Positions 55,093 through 63,352 of a stretch of DNA of 64,000 nucleotides are shown here, in pieces. The notes beneath the pieces were generated by a model. It searched no databases. It was not told the DNA's origin and was given only the letters and a program-made list of their open reading frames with translations. Position 1 is the stretch's first letter; each line of letters opens with the position of its first letter. The position numbers were made by a program, and so were the translations under genes. The stretch is from Aestuariibius sp. HNIBRBA575 (GTDB lineage: Bacteria; Pseudomonadota; Alphaproteobacteria; Rhodobacterales; Rhodobacteraceae): NCBI RefSeq assembly GCF_040932005.1, contig NZ_CP162414.1, forward strand, positions 2,011,501 to 2,075,500, given 5' to 3'.

Positions 55093-56097
55093 ATGACCCT
55101 TCGCACTGCCCTTTTTGCAACTCTTGCCGCAACAACTGCCCTGCCCGCGCTGGCCGATGTCAACATCTATACAACCCGTCAGCCCGAACTGATCCAGCCT
55201 GTTATGGATGCGTTCACCGCCGAAACCGGCATCGCTGTGAACCTTGCTTTTGTGGATGGTGGCATTGTGGAACGCCTGCTGGCCGAAGGCAGCCGGTCTC
55301 CCGCCGATCTGGTCATGACCGTGGACATCGCCAACCTGAAATCGATTGCGGATGCCGATGTTCTGGCGCCCGTTTCCAGCGAAACACTGGACACAGCCGT
55401 GCCTGCAAATCTGCGTGACCCAGAGGGTCTGTGGTTCGGTCTGACCACACGCGCACGCATCATTTATGCCAGCCGCGATCGTGTGGCCGACGGCGAAGTC
55501 ACCACCTACGAAGATCTGGCCGATGACAAATGGGAAGGCCGCATTTGTACGCGCTCTGGCGTGCACAATTACAATCTGGCGCTGATGTCAGCGATCATCG
55601 CTCATCACGGCGAAGAAGGTGCCGCAACTTGGGCCTCTGAAGTGCGTGACAATCTGGCCCGCACCCCCCAAGGCAACGACCGCGCTCAGGTCAAAGCCAT
55701 CTGGGCCGGCGAATGCGACATCAGCTTGGGCAACACCTATTACATGGGCAAAATGGTCAACAACGAAGAACAGATCGAATGGGCCGGTTCCGTGCGCATC
55801 GTGTTCCCGACCTTTGAAAATGGCGGCACACATGTGAACGTGTCCGGCATCGGCCTGACCCAATCCGCCCCCAACCGCGAAGAAGCTGTTCAGCTGATGG
55901 AATTCCTTGTTTCCCCGACTGCGCAATCAATCTACGCCGAGGAAAACTATGAATATCCCGTGCTCGACGGCGCAGACGTTTCTGAACTGGTCGGCAGCTG
56001 GGGCAGCTTTACCGCCGATGAGACACCTTTGACCGATTTGGCCGGTCATCGTGCGGATGCATTGCGCATTATGGAAGAAGTAAACTTTGACGGCTAA
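55093..56097 (+). CDS. Ferric-iron ABC transporter substrate-binding protein (FbpA/IdiA-like)
   Basis: Periplasmic transferrin-type iron-binding protein of 334 residues. Signal peptide at 1-21 (PALA), then VNIYTTRQPELIQPVMDAF. The tyrosine pair typical of ferric-binding proteins is at 216-217 in GNTYYMGKM. The C-terminal ligand-closure lobe is complete. Permease and ATPase genes are not adjacent and a terminator follows at once, so this gene is monocistronic. I use the ATG at 55093. Iron-responsive control is likely but no Fur or Irr box was identified with certainty. Confidence 0.9.
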   Translation: MTLRTALFATLAATTALPALADVNIYTTRQPELIQPVMDAFTAETGIAVNLAFVDGGIVERLLAEGSRSPADLVMTVDIANLKSIADADVLAPVSSETLDTAVPANLRDPEGLWFGLTTRARIIYASRDRVADGEVTTYEDLADDKWEGRICTRSGVHNYNLALMSAIIAHHGEEGAATWASEVRDNLARTPQGNDRAQVKAIWAGECDISLGNTYYMGKMVNNEEQIEWAGSVRIVFPTFENGGTHVNVSGIGLTQSAPNREEAVQLMEFLVSPTAQSIYAEENYEYPVLDGADVSELVGSWGSFTADETPLTDLAGHRADALRIMEEVNFDG

Positions 56098-56140
56098 GCT
56101 ACCTTTGTAAGCGGCTTGCCGCAGGTTAATGATCAATTTG

Positions 56141-56175
56141 GCCCTGCAAACTTATTTTGTTTGCAGGGCTTTTTT
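56141..56175 (+). terminator. Strong rho-independent terminator after the iron-binding protein gene
   Basis: An 11-bp perfect stem (56141-56151 with 56159-56169), 7-base loop, T6. Confidence 0.92.
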
Positions 56176-56247
56176 GCGCGGCAGCCGGTCGCATTGTCGC
56201 CCGCTTGCATTAATATAAATCTATGATGCAGCTTTAAGGAGCCCATC

Positions 56248-56433
56248 ATGGAATCGCAAAACCCAAAACTTGATCCCCAAGAACGCAACATGTGGCTGGC
56301 CATTCTAGGGCTGGTTGCTGTGCTGATGATCGCCTTTCTCATTTGGGGACTACCCGCTCTGGGGATTGCAGCACTGATCGCGGTCCCGGTTGTGTTTGTT
56401 CTGTTGATCGCGGTGTCCCTGCCAAACAGCTAG
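56248..56433 (+). CDS. Small two-helix membrane protein
   Basis: A 61-residue protein with a charged N-terminal 14 residues and two hydrophobic helices at about 15-34 and 36-57 (for example LAILGLVAVLMIAFLIW). AAGGAG lies six bases before the ATG at 56248. Being flanked by a terminator on the left and an SDR gene 77 bases to the right, it has its own expression signals. No family recognised. Confidence 0.7.
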   Translation: MESQNPKLDPQERNMWLAILGLVAVLMIAFLIWGLPALGIAALIAVPVVFVLLIAVSLPNS

Positions 56434-56510
56434 TTTCTGAACGAACGTTCAATTCCCACTTGATATGACGTCCATTCACTGGCACCAAAGAGCCAACTGG
56501 GAGGAATGTT

Positions 56511-57239
56511 ATGGATATCACCAAAGTAAAAGCCGTCGTCACAGGGGGCGCATCCGGTCTGGGCAAAGCCACAACCAAGGCCCTGCGCGATGCCGGCGCC
56601 AGCGTCACGATTTTCGATCTGGACCCCAAAGGCGCGGATTATGCTGCTGAAATTGGGGCCGAATTTGCGCAAACCAACGTCACTGACGAAGGGTCCGTTG
56701 AAACGGCAATCGCCTATGCTGTCGACAAAATGGGTGGGCTGAACACGGCGATCAATTGCGCGGGAATCGCCACCGCCGAAGGCACAGTGGGGCGCAATGG
56801 CCCCCATGCGCTGGACAGTTTCCAGCGCACGATCGACATCAATTTGGTCGGCAGCTTTAACGTTGGGCGTTTGGCTGCGGCGCAAATGGCCGAGGGCGGC
56901 GTGATCATCAACACCGCGTCAATCGCGGCCTTTGACGGCCAGCGCGGCCAATCCGCCTATGCCGCCTCAAAGGCGGGGATCACAGGTTTGTCCCTGCCCA
57001 TGGCCCGTGATTTGGCCCGCAATGGCATCCGCGTTATGGCCATCGCGCCGGGGGTTTTCATGACCCCCATGCTCGAAGGATTGGGGGACGAAGTGCACGA
57101 AGCCCTGGCCAAAGATGTAACATTCCCCAAACGTTTGGGCGACCCGGCTGAATATGCCGCTTTGGCGAAATTTATCATCGAATGTGATTATATGAACGGC
57201 ACCACCATCCGGCTGGATGGCGCGCTGCGCATGCCTTAA
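56511..57239 (+). CDS. SDR family dehydrogenase, 3-hydroxyacyl-CoA dehydrogenase type 2 / HSD10-like
   Basis: A 242-residue NAD(P)-dependent short-chain dehydrogenase. Cofactor loop TGGASGLG at 11-18, NCAG at 82-85, and catalytic Ser137, Tyr150 and Lys154 (SAYAASK) are present. The overall sequence, with [19 protein letters not shown] near the end, is close to the HSD10 (HCD2) group that oxidises 3-hydroxyacyl-CoAs, including 2-methyl-3-hydroxybutyryl-CoA in isoleucine breakdown. GGAGGA precedes the ATG at 56511. Substrate by homology only. Confidence 0.9.
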   Translation: MDITKVKAVVTGGASGLGKATTKALRDAGASVTIFDLDPKGADYAAEIGAEFAQTNVTDEGSVETAIAYAVDKMGGLNTAINCAGIATAEGTVGRNGPHALDSFQRTIDINLVGSFNVGRLAAAQMAEGGVIINTASIAAFDGQRGQSAYAASKAGITGLSLPMARDLARNGIRVMAIAPGVFMTPMLEGLGDEVHEALAKDVTFPKRLGDPAEYAALAKFIIECDYMNGTTIRLDGALRMP

Positions 57240-57244
57240 ATGAC

Positions 57245-57283
57245 AAAACCCACCGTTGATTTTGGATCAACGGTGGGTTTTTT
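57245..57283. terminator. Bidirectional terminator between SDR and ABC-F genes
   Basis: A 16-bp perfect stem (57245-57260 with 57266-57281), 5-base loop, with A and T runs within and next to the arms. Confidence 0.93.
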
Positions 57284-57314
57284 GGATGTTTTGCCCCACA
57301 AAAAGCAGACAAAT

Positions 57315-59123
57315 TTAACTGTTTTCAGCCTTTTCTTCTAAGATCAGCCATTCTTCTTCGGCTTCGGCCAGTTTGGTGTTGCGCTCGACCAATGCATCCG
57401 TGGCTTTTTGGAACTTGACCGGTTCACGTGAAAACAGGTCCGGGTCCGACATCAGCGTTTCCAGCTTTGCGATTTCAGCCTCTAGACGTTGCATCACACC
57501 GGGCAGCTCTTCGAGCCGGTGTTTTTCTGTGAAACTCAGCCCGGTTTGTTTTTCAGCTTTGGTTTTTTCGGACTTGGTCTTGGATTTCGTGGATTTTTCA
57601 ACCGCCGCATTGTCGATCTTGCGCTGGGATTGATAATCCGTCCAGCCGCCCGCATAGGGCGTGGCCTGACCGTTGCCTTCCATCGCGATGGTGGTGCTGG
57701 CCAAACGGTCGATGAAATCCCGGTCGTGACTGACCAGCAGCACCGTGCCGGGATAGTCGCCGATCAGATCCTGCAACAAATCCAGCGTTTCGATATCCAG
57801 ATCATTGGTCGGTTCGTCCAGCACCAATAGATTGCTTTCGCGCGCCATCAATTTGGCCAGCAACAGGCGCGCCTTTTCCCCACCAGACAGGCTGCGCACG
57901 GGTGCGCGGGCCTGAGCTTCGTCAAACAGGAATTCCTTTAGGTAGCCAACCACGTGTTTGGGATTGCCGCGCACCATGATCTGGTCCGCCTTGCCGCTGA
58001 CGCCCATGGCCGGATCGCTGGTCAGGTTGTCCCAAAGCGACATATCGCCATCCAGCTGGGCCCGACTTTGGTCAAACACCGCCACATTCAGGTTGGTGCC
58101 GTGTTTGACAGTACCGCTATCTGGTTCAACGTTGCCCAGCAACATGTTGATAAGCGTGGTTTTTCCCACACCATTGGGGCCAACAAAGGCGATGCAATCC
58201 CCCCGTTGAACGGTCAAATCCAGCCCGCTGACAATGCGTTTTTCATCAAAGGATTTGATCAGCCCCTTTGCCTCGATCACCTTTTTGCCGGATGCCTGCC
58301 CGCCCTCAAACGCCATGGCCGCGGTGCCTTGGCGACGGATCATGGCGCCGCGTTCAGCGCGCAATTCCTGCAAGGCCCGCACCCGGCCCTGATTACGTTT
58401 GCGGCGCGCAGAAATACCCTCAACAGCCCAGCGCCCTTCGGATTTGATTCGGCGGTCCATTTTGTGACGTGCCATATCTTCGTCTTCCCAGACCTTGTCA
58501 CGCCAGGATTCAAACGCATCGAATCCGCGTTCCTGACGGCGCACATTGCCCCGGTCGATCCACAACGTCGCACGGGTCAGATTGCGCAAAAACGCCCGAT
58601 CGTGCGAAATCAGAACAAAGCCCGCCTTGGTCGATGACAGCTCAGCCTCTAACCAAGCGATGGCTTCGATGTCCAAATGGTTGGTCGGTTCGTCCAGCAA
58701 CATCAGCGACGGCCCTTCGGCCATCAATTTGGCCAAAGCCGCCCGACGGCGTTCCCCGCCTGAGGCGACGTTCACATCGCGCGACGGGTCAAATTTTAGC
58801 CCCTCGGCCACCATTTCAACTTTGTAGGCTTCGGATGGGTCCAGACCACTGGCAGCGTAGTCGCCCAAGGTGGCGAACCCTTCCATGGTGGGGTCCTGTT
58901 CCATGTAGCCGACACTGACGCCGGGGGATACAACCACGCCGCCGGAATCATGTTCGACCAATCCAGCCATGACCTTCATCAAGGTGGATTTGCCCGACCC
59001 GTTACGCCCCACCAGCGCCACACGGTCGCCGGGCTGCACCACGAGGGACAGGTCATCAAAAATCGGATCGCCGCCAAATGTCAGCGAAATGTCGGTCAGT
59101 TGTAATAAGGGTGCTCTAGCCAT
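57315..59123 (-). CDS. ABC-F family ATPase (Uup-like)
   Basis: A 602-residue soluble protein with two ABC domains. Walker A GRNGSGKST and GPNGVGKTT, signatures ASGGERRR and LSGGEKAR, Walker B LMLLDEPTN and LLVLDEPTN are visible. The linker is basic, and the C-terminus has a Lys/Glu-rich coiled coil (after KSKTKSEKTKAEK), as in Uup. Members act in translation or on branched DNA. I use the ATG at 59123; an open extension to 59150 is not family sequence. Distinct from the YheS-like ABC-F at 35682. Confidence 0.93.
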   Translation of the reverse strand: MARAPLLQLTDISLTFGGDPIFDDLSLVVQPGDRVALVGRNGSGKSTLMKVMAGLVEHDSGGVVVSPGVSVGYMEQDPTMEGFATLGDYAASGLDPSEAYKVEMVAEGLKFDPSRDVNVASGGERRRAALAKLMAEGPSLMLLDEPTNHLDIEAIAWLEAELSSTKAGFVLISHDRAFLRNLTRATLWIDRGNVRRQERGFDAFESWRDKVWEDEDMARHKMDRRIKSEGRWAVEGISARRKRNQGRVRALQELRAERGAMIRRQGTAAMAFEGGQASGKKVIEAKGLIKSFDEKRIVSGLDLTVQRGDCIAFVGPNGVGKTTLINMLLGNVEPDSGTVKHGTNLNVAVFDQSRAQLDGDMSLWDNLTSDPAMGVSGKADQIMVRGNPKHVVGYLKEFLFDEAQARAPVRSLSGGEKARLLLAKLMARESNLLVLDEPTNDLDIETLDLLQDLIGDYPGTVLLVSHDRDFIDRLASTTIAMEGNGQATPYAGGWTDYQSQRKIDNAAVEKSTKSKTKSEKTKAEKQTGLSFTEKHRLEELPGVMQRLEAEIAKLETLMSDPDLFSREPVKFQKATDALVERNTKLAEAEEEWLILEEKAENS

Positions 59124-59153
59124 GCCCCCGGCTAATCGGCCCAGCGCCAAAGT

Positions 59154-59909
59154 TCAACCGGCAACCGCACGCAGGGCCCGCGCACGTGCCGGGGGGATGG
59201 CAGAAATTTCAAGCCCGGTGAACACATGCATCGTGTTCATGTGATCATCTACCACCGCATGATCGCTGACCCAGCCGCCCATAATCAGATAGGTTTTTAA
59301 CATCGGTGGCATCCGAAGCATGGCCATTTTCCGATCACGCGTTTGCAGACGTTGTTTGGCGAATTGGAAAACTTTGGGCGCTTTGACCCGCGGCAGCCAG
59401 CGTTTTGGCGCGAGATGACGTTCGGCCAGCATATCAAACGCATCCAGATAGGTGGCGCTGTCAGTGCCTTGAAACGACGAACAGCCAAACAGCATCTCAA
59501 CATTGTGATCATCCACATAACGCGTCATCGCCGCCCAAGCGACCCGCAGCACATTTGGGTCGCTGACATCCGGGTGGATGCAAAATCGACCCATTTCCAC
59601 CATGGCACCATCATAGCGGTTCAAGGCGTCCAATTCGTAATACTGGGCGGAATAGCTGCTGTTGATTTCACCCCCGCCTTTTAGGGGTAACATCCTGTAA
59701 CAACAGACCAATTTACCGTCATGACTGTCATGGATCAGCACATGTTCACAACGATCATCAAAGTCATCCGCATCCCGGCCATTTGGGCGCAAAACGCCGC
59801 CGGTTTCCTTGATGAAACACAGATGGCGCAATTCTTGTGCGGCGGCGATATCTGTCGCTGCCCGGCTAAAGCGCGCGGTGTAACGCCCTGGGCGCTGGCC
59901 CAATTTCAT
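59154..59909 (-). CDS. olsB: L-ornithine N(alpha)-acyltransferase OlsB-like
   Basis: A 251-residue GNAT-fold acyltransferase resembling OlsB, which makes lyso-ornithine lipid from ornithine and 3-hydroxyacyl-ACP. Typical segments are RHLCFIKETGG, CEHVLIHD, LVCCYRMLPL, YDGAMVEMGRFCIHPD and FGCSSFQGTD. The partner OlsA is not adjacent; the PlsC-like gene at 16717 is not a convincing candidate. Strong AAGGAGG before the ATG at 59909. The ABC-F gene starts 30 bases after its stop, so both may be co-transcribed. Confidence 0.85.
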   Translation of the reverse strand: MKLGQRPGRYTARFSRAATDIAAAQELRHLCFIKETGGVLRPNGRDADDFDDRCEHVLIHDSHDGKLVCCYRMLPLKGGGEINSSYSAQYYELDALNRYDGAMVEMGRFCIHPDVSDPNVLRVAWAAMTRYVDDHNVEMLFGCSSFQGTDSATYLDAFDMLAERHLAPKRWLPRVKAPKVFQFAKQRLQTRDRKMAMLRMPPMLKTYLIMGGWVSDHAVVDDHMNTMHVFTGLEISAIPPARARALRAVAG

Positions 59910-59959
59910 GACGCGCCTCCTTGGTCATTGCTGGTTTCTAAACTAGATAGAGCATAACA

Positions 59960-60370
59960 ATGGCAAAGGATAAACACGTCATGGACAAAGTCGTCAAATC
60001 AGATCGGGAATGGAAAGAGCAACTGAGCGATCTGGCGTATAAAGTCACGCGTAAACACGCCACAGAACGGGCCCGCACACATGACAATTTCCCTAAGGAT
60101 CCGGGCGTGTTTCGCTGTGTGTGCTGCGATGCTGCGCTGTTTGATCAGGATACCAAGTTTGAAAGCGGCACGGGATGGCCTTCGTTTTTTCGCCCGATCG
60201 ATCCTGAGGTGATTGGCGAACAAGAGGATCGCAAATTGTTTATGCGGCGCACCGAAGTGCATTGCGCGCGCTGTGATGCGCATTTGGGGCACGTTTTCCC
60301 CGATGGGCCGGCCCCAACCGGGCTACGATATTGCCTGAATGGTGTCGCGCTGACCTTTGACCCGCAATAG
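59960..60370 (+). CDS. msrB: Peptide-methionine (R)-S-oxide reductase, cytoplasmic
   Basis: Repairs methionine-R-sulfoxide in proteins. The 136 residues have two zinc-binding CxxC pairs (Cys53/56 and Cys102/105) and the catalytic Cys125 in RYCLNG, with [10 protein letters not shown] in between. There is no signal peptide. ATG at 59960. A second, exported MsrB is encoded at 62137. Divergent from olsB and convergent with sufE. Confidence 0.95.
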   Translation: MAKDKHVMDKVVKSDREWKEQLSDLAYKVTRKHATERARTHDNFPKDPGVFRCVCCDAALFDQDTKFESGTGWPSFFRPIDPEVIGEQEDRKLFMRRTEVHCARCDAHLGHVFPDGPAPTGLRYCLNGVALTFDPQ

Positions 60371-60385
60371 GGGCAAACACGCCCC

Positions 60386-60814
60386 TTAGGCGGTGACGGC
60401 GATCGCGGCCTGTTCGCGGATGCGTTCGACCATGGCACGCAAACCGTTTGATCGCTGCGCAGACAGATGGTCGTTCAATCCCAGACGTCCCAGCTCAGCG
60501 GGCGCATCCACGGCGCCAACTTCGGTCACGCTCAGCCCATCATAAAGGCAATGCAAAACCGCAATCAATCCGCGCACAATCATCGCATCACTTTCGCCGC
60601 GAAAATGGAACACCGCATTAGGGCCTGTGCCGTCGATCTGGGGCAGCAACCACACTTGGCTCGCGCATCCGTCAACCTTGGTGGCGGGCACGCGAAACGC
60701 ATCTTCGAGGGGATCCATCGCTTTGCCCAGATCAATTACATGGCGATAGCGATCTTCCCAATCGTCCAGAAATTCAAAGGTCTCAGCAAGGTCTTCAAAG
60801 GCGGCCTGTGCCAT
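60386..60814 (-). CDS. sufE: SufE family sulfur-acceptor protein
   Basis: A 142-residue protein that takes sulfur from a SufS-type cysteine desulfurase for Fe-S cluster assembly. The acceptor Cys is at 50 in KVDGCASQVWL; FRGESDAMIVRGLIAVL follows, as in the family. The ATG at 60814 has AAGGAG upstream; the open frame to 60952 is not used. The main suf operon is not in the window. Confidence 0.93.
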   Translation of the reverse strand: MAQAAFEDLAETFEFLDDWEDRYRHVIDLGKAMDPLEDAFRVPATKVDGCASQVWLLPQIDGTGPNAVFHFRGESDAMIVRGLIAVLHCLYDGLSVTEVGAVDAPAELGRLGLNDHLSAQRSNGLRAMVERIREQAAIAVTA

Positions 60815-60970
60815 TATCGCACTCCTTAGATTGGTCACACCCGATCTAGGCGGCCCGCCCCCAAAGGTCCAGACCCCGGTGGAAATTGTCAGCCTCCCTG
60901 CCCGTTTGGGGTGCTTTTCAACGGGGCAACTTTGAGCTAGGCATTGGGGCAAGTATAGAAAGGCCTATCC

Positions 60971-61462
60971 ATGCGTATCGCTTTGCTGTTGACCTGCGCC
61001 ACATTGACCCTGTCGGGCTGTGCCCGCATTTCAGACTCTCGCATCAACCCGCTGAACTGGTTTGGTGGATCAACAAGTCAGGCCCGCATCGAGGCGCGCG
61101 AAGCCCAGCCTTTGCGCCCATTGGTGCCCGAAAATCGCGTGATTGTTGAAACCGAAGGGCGTGCCCTGGTTCAAACCGTCACTGGATTGACCATCGATCG
61201 CACACCGGACGGCGCCATCATTCGCGCCACAGGTCAGGCGGCCAGTCAGGGCTATTTCAATGCGCAATTGGTGTTGGAAACCATGGAAAACGGCGTTGCG
61301 ACCTACGGGTTTCGGGTGGAACAACCCGCCGGGACACCCGCGGTTGGCACAAACGCATCCCGTCAAATCACCGTCGCATTGGTTCTAAGCCAGTCTGAGC
61401 TGAACGCCATCCGGGTTGTTCGGGTCAATGGCGCGCAAAACAGCCGCACGGTGCGCCGCTAA
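60971..61462 (+). CDS. Predicted lipoprotein of unknown function
   Basis: A 163-residue predicted lipoprotein: signal peptide with lipobox LSGC, lipidated Cys at 17. The mature part has a short linker and a beta-rich domain (about 50-155, for example TVTGLTIDRTPDGAIIRATG). Conserved in roseobacters as far as I recall, but without a family function I can name. The residue after Cys is Ala, which favours outer-membrane sorting. ATG at 60971. Convergent with a membrane protein gene, with only five bases between stops. Confidence 0.8.
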   Translation: MRIALLLTCATLTLSGCARISDSRINPLNWFGGSTSQARIEAREAQPLRPLVPENRVIVETEGRALVQTVTGLTIDRTPDGAIIRATGQAASQGYFNAQLVLETMENGVATYGFRVEQPAGTPAVGTNASRQITVALVLSQSELNAIRVVRVNGAQNSRTVRR

Positions 61463-61467
61463 CGCCC

Positions 61468-61980
61468 CTAACGGGACCGGTAGGATTCGATCCGACCATC
61501 CTCAAATGCTGTGAAAATTGTGTCACGTTCGCGCCGCCAATGGTTCAACAATGAATGCGCCCCCATCAGGTTCAGCACCCAAAGCAGCGCCAATAAGGGC
61601 GAGCTGGCCAAGGTGACCAGCAACGTAAACGGGCCAAACATCGTGCCATAAAACGGCAACATCAGGGACCCGCCGATCACCGATCCAACAAAAGATACCC
61701 AAATCGTCGCCAACATGGCCCGGCGCAATCCCGCCCAGCCCGGCTGGCCAAATCTGTCACCGGCCAAATACAGCCCCGCCATGGAGCCAATGGCCGCCGC
61801 GACGATCATCCAGATGTCATACCCACTCAGCCCGTTGATGACGCTGAACCCCAATGACAGCCGCAACACCACCGCATATCCGACGATTGCGCCGCATAGG
61901 GCAACGACCATATATGCGAACAATCGGCTTCTTTCGCCACGTGACATGGACAGGTCATAGAATCGTTTGTCTGCGCGCAT
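61468..61980 (-). CDS. Four-helix integral membrane protein, hypothetical
   Basis: A 170-residue protein with four hydrophobic helices at about 21-43, 54-72, 87-108 and 113-140, a short basic N-terminus (SRGERSRL), and a hydrophilic C-terminal tail ending RIESYRSR. No family recognised. The ATG at 61980 replaces an open extension to 62034. Inner-membrane location is predicted; context gives no role. Confidence 0.78.
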   Translation of the reverse strand: MRADKRFYDLSMSRGERSRLFAYMVVALCGAIVGYAVVLRLSLGFSVINGLSGYDIWMIVAAAIGSMAGLYLAGDRFGQPGWAGLRRAMLATIWVSFVGSVIGGSLMLPFYGTMFGPFTLLVTLASSPLLALLWVLNLMGAHSLLNHWRRERDTIFTAFEDGRIESYRSR

Positions 61981-62136
61981 TCCGGTCCTCTTGAATTGCT
62001 GGGCCAAAGTCGCTGCCAAACGCGGCAACACCATGGCAAAAACACGACAATCCCCCCAATTTAAAGGACAAATTGGTGAACAAATTGTTAAGGTTTTAGA
62101 AACTCAGTAGAGGCGGATCATCCGGCAAATACAGGG

Positions 62137-62601
62137 TTATGCCGCGCGAAACACCAAAGACACCCCGTTCAGACAATGCCGTTTGCCTGTTGGGGCGGGT
62201 CCGTCATTGAAAATATGACCTAGATGCGACCCGCAACGGCGGCAATGCACTTCTGTGCGGGTGCGCAATAGGCGATTGTCCTCTCTGGTGCCAACAGCAT
62301 TGCGCAGGCTTTGATAAAAGGATGGCCACCCGGTACCAGAATCGTATTTCGTAGCCCCATCATACAGCGCCAGATCACAGCCCCTGCAATGATAGATCCC
62401 TGCATCATAAACCTTATCCAGGGGGGATGATCCGGCCCGTTCCGTACCCTCTTGGCGCATCACATGATATTGCAAATCCGTCAGCATCGCACGCCATTCG
62501 GCATCTGTGCGGGTCACTTCGAACGTGTCTGCCATGCCAAATGACGGCATGGCGGTGCTGGCGGCGGCCCCGGTCAGAGCTAGGAATGTACGGCGTTTCA
62601 T
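62137..62601 (-). CDS. msrB: Peptide-methionine (R)-S-oxide reductase, exported
   Basis: A 154-residue MsrB with an N-terminal signal containing KRRTFLAL, close to a twin-arginine motif, and likely cleavage near FGMA (residue 24). Zinc pairs Cys72/75 and Cys120/123 and catalytic Cys143 in RHCLNG are complete, as is [12 protein letters not shown]. It would repair periplasmic proteins, complementing the cytoplasmic MsrB at 59960. GAGGAG before the ATG at 62601. The GFA-family gene lies 71 bases upstream on the same strand. Confidence 0.93.
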   Translation of the reverse strand: MKRRTFLALTGAAASTAMPSFGMADTFEVTRTDAEWRAMLTDLQYHVMRQEGTERAGSSPLDKVYDAGIYHCRGCDLALYDGATKYDSGTGWPSFYQSLRNAVGTREDNRLLRTRTEVHCRRCGSHLGHIFNDGPAPTGKRHCLNGVSLVFRAA

Positions 62602-62672
62602 GAGGGGCTCCTCTGTTTGGGGCAGTGTGCCCCTGTCACTTTGGTCAAACAAGCCGCCGCACAAGTTTGTGA

Positions 62673-63089
62673 TCAAGCGTGAGGGGTGTCAGGTGGGATG
62701 TAATCACCGGTGAATTTCTGCAATCTGTCGTCGATCTCATACCAATCCGGCTTTGACTCTGTGTGGATATGCACACTGGGCCGGATTTTGGGATCATCAT
62801 CCAAGGCCGAGGCCGCCACCACATACACATCCCCCGTGGCCAAATCCCCCAGCGATGTCCCGCATTCTTTGCAAAAACAACGCTCAAACTTGGCATCATC
62901 AGCCGCTTTGAACCGGGTAATGACGTCTGCGCCTTGATCCAAGTGCAGATCTTCGGCTTTGCCGATCAACACAGCAGAAAACACGCCCGCAACTTTGCGA
63001 CAGCGGGAACAATGGCAATAACTTAGGGAAAATGGATCCCCGGTGATGTGAAATTTGACCTTTCCACATAGGCAGCTGCCGTTGATCAT
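62673..63089 (-). CDS. GFA family zinc protein (glutathione-dependent formaldehyde-activating enzyme-like)
   Basis: A 138-residue GFA/CENP-V-fold protein. Zinc cysteines: Cys6 and Cys8 (CLCG), Cys25, Cys27 and Cys30 (CHCSRC), and Cys71, Cys73 and Cys76 (CFCKEC). The Gfa name comes from proposed glutathione-formaldehyde condensation, but most members are of unknown activity. AAGGAG precedes the ATG at 63089. Possibly co-transcribed with the exported MsrB. Confidence 0.9.
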   Translation of the reverse strand: MINGSCLCGKVKFHITGDPFSLSYCHCSRCRKVAGVFSAVLIGKAEDLHLDQGADVITRFKAADDAKFERCFCKECGTSLGDLATGDVYVVAASALDDDPKIRPSVHIHTESKPDWYEIDDRLQKFTGDYIPPDTPHA

Positions 63090-63193
63090 GGCGTTCTCCT
63101 TAATAAACATTAAATAAGAACATAACGTGAACAATTTAATTGCCAATCCCTCTTTTGGCTCTATGAAATCTATCCAAGATCAGATTTTGACGT

Positions 63194-63235
63194 GGCACAT
63201 TTAGCGACACAAACGCTCAAATGTGCCGCTAAATG
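63194..63235. promoter_or_regulatory. Hairpin with alternative 3' arms upstream of cobS
   Basis: A left arm at 63194-63206 (with CATTTAGCG at 63198-63206) pairs with 63214-63227 to form a 13-bp stem with one bulged base and a 7-base loop. A second copy of the right arm, CGCTAAATG at 63227-63235, can pair with the same left arm. It lies about 120-160 bases before cobS and outside any gene. It could be RNA structure or repeated half-sites for a regulator. Confidence 0.5.
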
Positions 63236-63352
63236 CCTGCTCTGTTTGGTCGACAATTGTACCAATACAAACATCTGTCCTGTTCCCCTTGCAGCATCGC
63301 GCAATTTCAGGCATCCCGAGCGCATAATAGAGATGCAGATAAGGGCAGGACC

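Noticed and set aside
62619..62633. Small palindrome GGGGCA-N3-TGCCCC between the GFA gene and exported msrB
   Set aside because: Only 6 bp with no T-run in either direction and no clear regulator context; too short to report as a site.
63090..63352. Cobalamin riboswitch before cobS
   Set aside because: I looked for the conserved B12-box core and the multi-helix layout and did not find them; only the local alternative hairpins at 63194-63235 stand out.
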